DNA of 37,775 bases from NCBI GenBank assembly GCA_000824845.1, contig CCNC01000129.1, positions 1-37,775 of the forward strand. The letters are read 5' to 3'. Made by a program: the position numbers and the translations under genes. The notes under the pieces were generated by a model. The model was not told the origin of the DNA, searched no databases, and saw nothing but the letters and a program-made list of their open reading frames with translations. Positions 33,817 through 37,775 of this stretch are shown in pieces. Position 1 is the first letter of the stretch, and each line of letters starts with the position of its first letter. Source of the stretch: Mesorhizobium sp. ORS 3359 (GTDB lineage Bacteria > Pseudomonadota > Alphaproteobacteria > Rhizobiales > Rhizobiaceae).

Positions 33817-33891
33817 ATGACGCGGGCCGAGCTTTACGATCTGGTCTGGTCGAAACCGATGACCGAAAATCGCAAGGCAGTGTGGGATTAG
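33817..33891 (+). pseudogene. 5' fragment of a conserved hypothetical gene
   Basis: A 24-codon frame MTRAELYDLVWSKPMT followed by eight unrelated residues and a stop. The opening is a familiar start of a family of larger hypothetical proteins of unknown function, so this looks like a gene head cut off after about 16 codons. Confidence 0.5.
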
Positions 33892-34604
33892 AGACCAGCA
33901 TGTGGCGCGACGCGTATGAGATCGTTCGGACGCGTGCCGGCCATTGGCAAAGAGTAGAGCACGGCAAGTCGGTGGAAACCGTAACGCTCGATAACACGAA
34001 CCCTAGCCCGTCGAGGTGCGTCTGCGAGCGGGGCACGATGCTTTCTCGTTCAACGCCTATAGCTCGGGGAGCCTGAGACGGGGACAAATCCCAAGGTGGC
34101 ATAGCGCTTGCTGGCGGTATCAGGGGCATTGAGCTCCACACCGGAGCGCAGCGCTGTAATGTTTAGAATCGCCAGTTCAGCCAATCTCGTAATCCGGTGT
34201 TCACCGGGGGGTTCCCGGCGAGCAGCAGGAACAGACATTATTTCCACACCGAACCGTGCTCGCGGGCGCAGGCATGTGAGGCCGTGGCCAAGGGCTAGTG
34301 TCGAAAAAAAGCCGCCGGAGTTCTCGCCAAGATTTCCTCAACTTGGCCCGAGGCAATCGGCATCGGCAGCTCATGATGTTTTCGTTTCCTCCACAGCTGC
34401 CCATGAGGGAGAAACGTCAGGTCGCCCGAGCCATAACAGTCCTGTCCACGACCATCGCTCAGACGCCGCCCGCCTCAACAGCCCGGCCTATGTTCGAAAA
34501 AGGGCCGTTCTCCTTCTTCTGATACCGGTGCTGCTATTGTGGAGCTCGTGCATCGCGGCCGTCCAGACAATCTCGGTGTTGGACCGTTTTAGCAGGGACG
34601 TCCC
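33892..34604. other. Degenerate intergenic region before the MFS gene
   Basis: About 710 bases without a supportable gene. Several short frames occur on both strands but none is recognised. The MFS promoter should be near the right end. Confidence 0.4.
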
Positions 34605-35765
34605 ATGCCGCTGCCAATCCTAGCGCTTGCCATTGCCTCCTTCTGCATCGGCACCACCGAATTCGTCATCATGGGCCTGCTGCCAGAGGTCGCGGCCGAC
34701 CTTGGCGTCTCGATATCCTCCGCCGGCCTTCTGGTCACCGGCTATGCGCTGGGCGTCGTCTTCGGCGCGCCGATCATGGCCATGGCAACCGCCCGCCTGC
34801 CGCGCAAGCCAGTGCTTGTCGGCCTCGCCACCCTCTTCGTCATCGGCAATCTCTTTTGCGCCACCGCTCCGAACTACTGGCTGCTGATGGCGGCGCGGGT
34901 CTTCACCGCTTTCGGCCACGGCGCCTTCTTCGGCATCGGCTCGGTCGTTGCGGCGAGTCTCGTGCCGCGCAACAAGCGGGCAAGCGCGATCGCGCTGATG
35001 TTCGCCGGCCTGACGCTGTCCAACATCCTGGGCGTTCCCGCCGGCACGGCGCTGGGCGAAGCCTTCGGCTGGCGCGCGACTTTCCTCGCCGTTGTCGGCA
35101 TCGGTCTCATCTCGGTCGCGGCCATCGCCTGGCTGGTGCCTTCGGACGTCGCGGAGCCGAGCGGCGGCGGCCTGGTGGGCGAACTGCACGTGCTCGGCAA
35201 GCTGCAGGTCTGGCTAGCGATGCTGATCGCCTCGCTCGCCTCCGCCAGCCTGTTCGCGGTGTTCACCTACATCAAGCCTTACCTCACCGACGTCTCCGGC
35301 CTGTCTAGGGCGACCATCACCTGGGTGCTGCTCCTGTTCGGCGCCGGCATGACCATCGGCAACATCATCGGCGGCAGGCTGGCGGACTGGAAGCTGATGC
35401 CGACGGTGATCGCCACGCTGCTTGCCATGGCCGTGCTGTTTGTCGTCTTTACCAAGCTCGGTGCGATTGCCGCGGTAGCCGTGGCCATCGTCTTCGTGTG
35501 GGGCATGCTGATCTTCATCGTCGTGCCGCCGCTACAGATACGCGTCGTCGAGGCGGCTGCCGAAGGACCGAACCTTGCCGCCACGCTCAACCAGGGCGCC
35601 TTCAATGTCGGCAATGCCGGCGGCGCCTGGATCGGCGGCCTTGCCATCTCCTGGGGCGTATCCTACGCGAACCTACCGCTGGTGGGCGCTACGCTCGCGC
35701 TTCTGGCCGTCGCCGTGGCCGTGCTGTCGCAGTCGCTCGACCGCCGCGCGGTGGTACAGGCTTAG
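34605..35765 (+). CDS. MFS transporter, DHA1 family (AraJ/YdhP-like)
   Basis: A 386-residue, 12-helix major facilitator. The opening LALAIASFCIGTTEFVIMGLLPEVAADLGVS is typical of AraJ/YdhP-type exporters, and the loop-2 region MAMATARLPRKPVLVG corresponds to motif A. These are proton-driven exporters of sugars or drugs; the substrate is not readable. AGGGA lies about 6 bases upstream of the ATG. Its end overlaps the tail of a Fic-family remnant on the other strand, and its high-GC coding texture contrasts with the eroded flanks. Confidence 0.88.
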   Translation: MPLPILALAIASFCIGTTEFVIMGLLPEVAADLGVSISSAGLLVTGYALGVVFGAPIMAMATARLPRKPVLVGLATLFVIGNLFCATAPNYWLLMAARVFTAFGHGAFFGIGSVVAASLVPRNKRASAIALMFAGLTLSNILGVPAGTALGEAFGWRATFLAVVGIGLISVAAIAWLVPSDVAEPSGGGLVGELHVLGKLQVWLAMLIASLASASLFAVFTYIKPYLTDVSGLSRATITWVLLLFGAGMTIGNIIGGRLADWKLMPTVIATLLAMAVLFVVFTKLGAIAAVAVAIVFVWGMLIFIVVPPLQIRVVEAAAEGPNLAATLNQGAFNVGNAGGAWIGGLAISWGVSYANLPLVGATLALLAVAVAVLSQSLDRRAVVQA

Positions 35766-36060
35766 TCATTCGCTGATGGGATATACGCACGATTGTCACG
35801 AATGTTCAGTATGTAACGAGTATGTCGGAGTTCACCAGTTCTTGTCAGCGCACCTTGGCAACCAGATCCTGCAGGACCCTTGTCGCCGTGGCGCGGGATG
35901 CCTGGGTGATGGCGATATAATTCTCCGCGCTGAGGCCGCCTTTAAAGCCGTCGATACCTCCCCGGAAGTATCCGGGCGACGGCTTTTTCCTGGCGTTTGT
36001 TGGCATGGGCTTGGAGAGCGACGATCGAGGCCCGGCTGAAGTTGTTGGAGCGCCTAGGCG
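35762..36060 (-). pseudogene. C-terminal remnant of a Fic-family-type gene
   Basis: Reading the minus strand across frames recovers a winged-helix tail: QAHANKRQEKAVARIL, then GFKGGLSAENYIAITQ, SRATATRVLQDLVAK, and after a missing G, GALTRTGELRHTRYIL, ending at TAA 35762-35764. This is the usual C-terminal wHTH of Fic/DUF4172-type proteins. At least two frameshifts are needed (near 35970 and near 35844), and no Fic catalytic HxFx motif is present. Confidence 0.55.
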
Positions 36061-36168
36061 CGACTCCCATCGAAATAAACGTCCATGAGAGCAGCACCTG
36101 CTCCTGACCCAGCTTACCGCGCGCCAACTCGGGGGTACCGCACTGCTGCGAAGATGTCTGAACTGGCT

Positions 36169-36966
36169 TCAAGCGCGGGGCGGCATTGTCGCCTTGTCGA
36201 TCCTTCGGTGAATGAGCGACACGAGCGAAAGCAAGTCTTCTGCATCTTCCTTCGACATGGCCCAGTTCACCTTCGCCTCGTGCGCCGTAGGATTCCGAAA
36301 CATTCCGAATGTGCCCTTCAGCAGGTTCACGAATCCTTTCTGCTCGTCCTGCTCGCTTTTCGTCTCCGGCGAGTTGATTGCAAGCATCGGCTTCTGGCCG
36401 CCGAAGACGTGGTCGACTAGAACGGCGCCGTCGTCGAGCAACCCGGTCCGCTTCCTGAGCTTGTCGGCAACGCTCTTTGCGGCCTCGAGGACGGCGTGGA
36501 AATAATTGTCGTGCAGGAGTTCTTGCCTGCAGAAGGAAAGCACGTCGGAATGTACCCCGCGCGACAGCAGATCGGCTCGAAGTTCCTTAGCTCTGCGTTC
36601 GGCCTCGCCCAGCGTCGCGGCCTTGGCCGCAGGTCCCAGCTTTCCGGCCGCGTCGATAGATATTCCGGCGAAGGCCAGAGCGCGGTTGACGTTCGCCCTC
36701 ATTGGCTCGAAGCGTTCAGGCTCCCGCACGAACCGCGTTGGCTTCATCGCTTTCCGGATGAACCCAAGAATGCGGATGCGGTCCCCTCGCGTGTTCTGCT
36801 CGTGGGCGAACGCGTTGTAGAGACGGTGTCTCTTGGTGATTGAAGGATCTGTGTCCCTGATCTCGCACGTTCGTAGCAGGAAGCCGACCTCGGAACCCGT
36901 AAGCCCTGCCGATGTGTCCCCCAAAGCATCGGCTATCGCCTGCAGCTGATCCTGCGTGAAATGCAT
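36169..36966 (-). CDS. TIGR02391-type protein with HEPN-like motif
   Basis: A 265-residue soluble protein. The C-terminal half carries the TIGR02391 (Ymh) pattern: a helical stretch (YFHAVLEAAKSVADKLRKRTG), then GFVNLLKGTFGMFRNPTAHE, then EDAEDLLSLVSLIHRRID. RNPTAH fits the R-x4-H motif of HEPN ribonucleases (about residues 227-232). The N-terminal half (about 1-120) is helical and may be a sensing domain. Proteins of this kind are frequent on mobile elements and are suspected of abortive-infection roles. The ATG at 36966 lacks a strong ribosome site. No partner gene is adjacent. Confidence 0.75.
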   Translation of the reverse strand: MHFTQDQLQAIADALGDTSAGLTGSEVGFLLRTCEIRDTDPSITKRHRLYNAFAHEQNTRGDRIRILGFIRKAMKPTRFVREPERFEPMRANVNRALAFAGISIDAAGKLGPAAKAATLGEAERRAKELRADLLSRGVHSDVLSFCRQELLHDNYFHAVLEAAKSVADKLRKRTGLLDDGAVLVDHVFGGQKPMLAINSPETKSEQDEQKGFVNLLKGTFGMFRNPTAHEAKVNWAMSKEDAEDLLSLVSLIHRRIDKATMPPRA

Positions 36967-37247
36967 GTCCCCACGTCCGACCTATCGGGCCGCCCAGCCG
37001 CTTCATAACAAAGCGCATAAGATACGCGAGTCGCGAGACGTTGCTATCCCTCAGCCACGACATCTACGGAGCTGAAGCTATCGTCGCACTGGTTTTGCTT
37101 CGAGCATCGTGCGCAAGGAGGGAAATTCCTATGATCCCCTCCCGTCGATCCGCCGACTATGCCGACGTGAGATTGATTGTTGAACCTCCGGCTGAAGCCG
37201 TCGGTCGACGCGAATCACAAGGTGATCTGCGAGGTGTTGGAGGCCGC
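36967..37247. other. Intergenic region with no recognised gene
   Basis: About 280 bases between the HEPN-type gene and the toxin remnant. No antitoxin of the usual XRE type was found here, where one would be expected downstream of a Gp49-like toxin. Confidence 0.4.
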
Positions 37248-37582
37248 CTAGCGACCTCCCTGCTTCCGTTCCTTGATAATCTTGAGCATTTCTTTGTAAC
37301 GCGCTTTCGCCGTTTTCATCGCCTTCCTGTCAACGCCATTAGTTGTCTTGGTGAAGGCATGCAGAACGAAAACCGTGTTCTCGTATTTTGCACAGTAAAC
37401 CGCTCGATAGCAGGGCTTCCATGTTCGATTAGTTCGATTGCGCTAGGTCCAACGCCTTCTTTTATATTCGTGCGTTCCGAGAAGGGGCGTTCTCCATTTT
37501 GAACGGCCTGCAGATCGGCACCAAATTGCTTCTTTATATCTTTTGGCAGTTCCTGAAAGGCTTTCTTCGCTGCTTCATTCAC
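37248..37582 (-). pseudogene. Frameshifted Gp49/HigB-like toxin gene
   Basis: The first frame reads NEAAKKAFQELPKDIKKQFGADLQAVQNGE and SAIELIEHG. After one missing base near 37430 the next frame continues CYRAVYCAKYENTVFVLHAF, then TKTTNGVDRKAMKTAKARYKE to a stop at 37248-37250. Together they make the normal phage-derived Gp49-like/HigB RelE-superfamily toxin of about 110 residues. No ATG is available at the 5' end (GTG 37582 only). The adjacent antitoxin is missing, so this is an inactivated toxin. Confidence 0.7.
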
Positions 37583-37775
37583 AAACTCAAACTTCTTTAT
37601 AAATGCTCATTTTCTTATCGACACTCCTACTTCCCCCATCCGACCTGATGGGCTTTGCGCTTCGCTGGGCCATAGACACACTTGCCCAGGGACGTCCAAT
37701 GTATCACACGCGCAAAAATGTCAGCAGGGTCGGTCGCGAGTTCCCTTCCCCACTCCCGCGGTCGGTTGCCAAAAA
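37583..37775. other. Right edge, no gene seen
   Basis: The last 190 bases hold no supportable gene, repeat or RNA. A feature cut by the window edge cannot be excluded. Confidence 0.35.

Noticed and set aside
35946..35988. Hairpin followed by TTTT, looking like a terminator after the MFS gene
   Set aside because: It falls within the reconstructed Fic-type remnant and about 180 bases past the MFS stop; the symmetry may be incidental, so no terminator is annotated.
1..37775. tRNA, rRNA, CRISPR array or complete insertion sequence
   Set aside because: None was recognised by eye on either strand; no transposase frame or regular repeat-spacer pattern was seen.

Overview
The window is high-GC DNA with the character of a Mesorhizobium-type integrative and conjugative element (symbiosis island). 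Three kinds of gene point to this: a conjugation and antirestriction backbone (ParB-like protein, DUF2958 protein, ArdC) at 0.2-3.5 kb; a complete quorum-sensing and excision control module at 3.9-6.8 kb that matches, gene for gene, the ICEMlSym control genes (qseC, qseM, a frameshift-split fseA, traI1, traR); and the symbiotic high-affinity oxidase cluster fixNOQP-fixGHIS at 24.3-32.4 kb. Assignment to Mesorhizobium is inference from gene content; no rRNA or other taxonomic marker is present.

Between these blocks, 7.7-21.1 kb, lies a phosphonate region with two faces. On the catabolic side are a phosphonopyruvate hydrolase (palA-like), a LysR regulator (palR-like), a divergent four-gene Ugp-type ABC importer, an HpcH/HpaI aldolase, a SAM methyltransferase and a PLP aminotransferase. 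On the biosynthetic side, a compact minus-strand run encodes a canonical PEP mutase, a class I aminotransferase, a nucleotidyltransferase and a CDP-alcohol phosphotransferase. No phosphonopyruvate decarboxylase is visible. The simplest reading is PEP to phosphonopyruvate to phosphonoalanine to a CMP-activated headgroup to a phosphonolipid, with neighbouring genes able to import and hydrolyse the same intermediates. That pathway is inferred from families and gene order; the individual enzyme families are well supported.

At 21.5-22.1 kb there is a second qseC/qseM-like pair. Its antiactivator is almost identical to the first, but its repressor is strongly diverged and its operator region differs. 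Next comes a two-gene operon (a 70-residue unknown protein coupled to a UbiM-type ubiquinone hydroxylase) preceded by a near-consensus FixK/FNR box, then the fix genes, which carry their own FixK-like boxes. The right part, 32.4-37.8 kb, is gene-poor and eroded: a stand-alone Lrp RAM-domain protein, an MFS exporter, a HEPN-motif TIGR02391-type protein, and remnants of a Fic-family gene, a Gp49/HigB-type toxin and one other gene.

The module most worth following is the paired synthesis and degradation of phosphonoalanine-type phosphonates. Next are the +1 frameshift site in fseA and the rewired second qseM switch.
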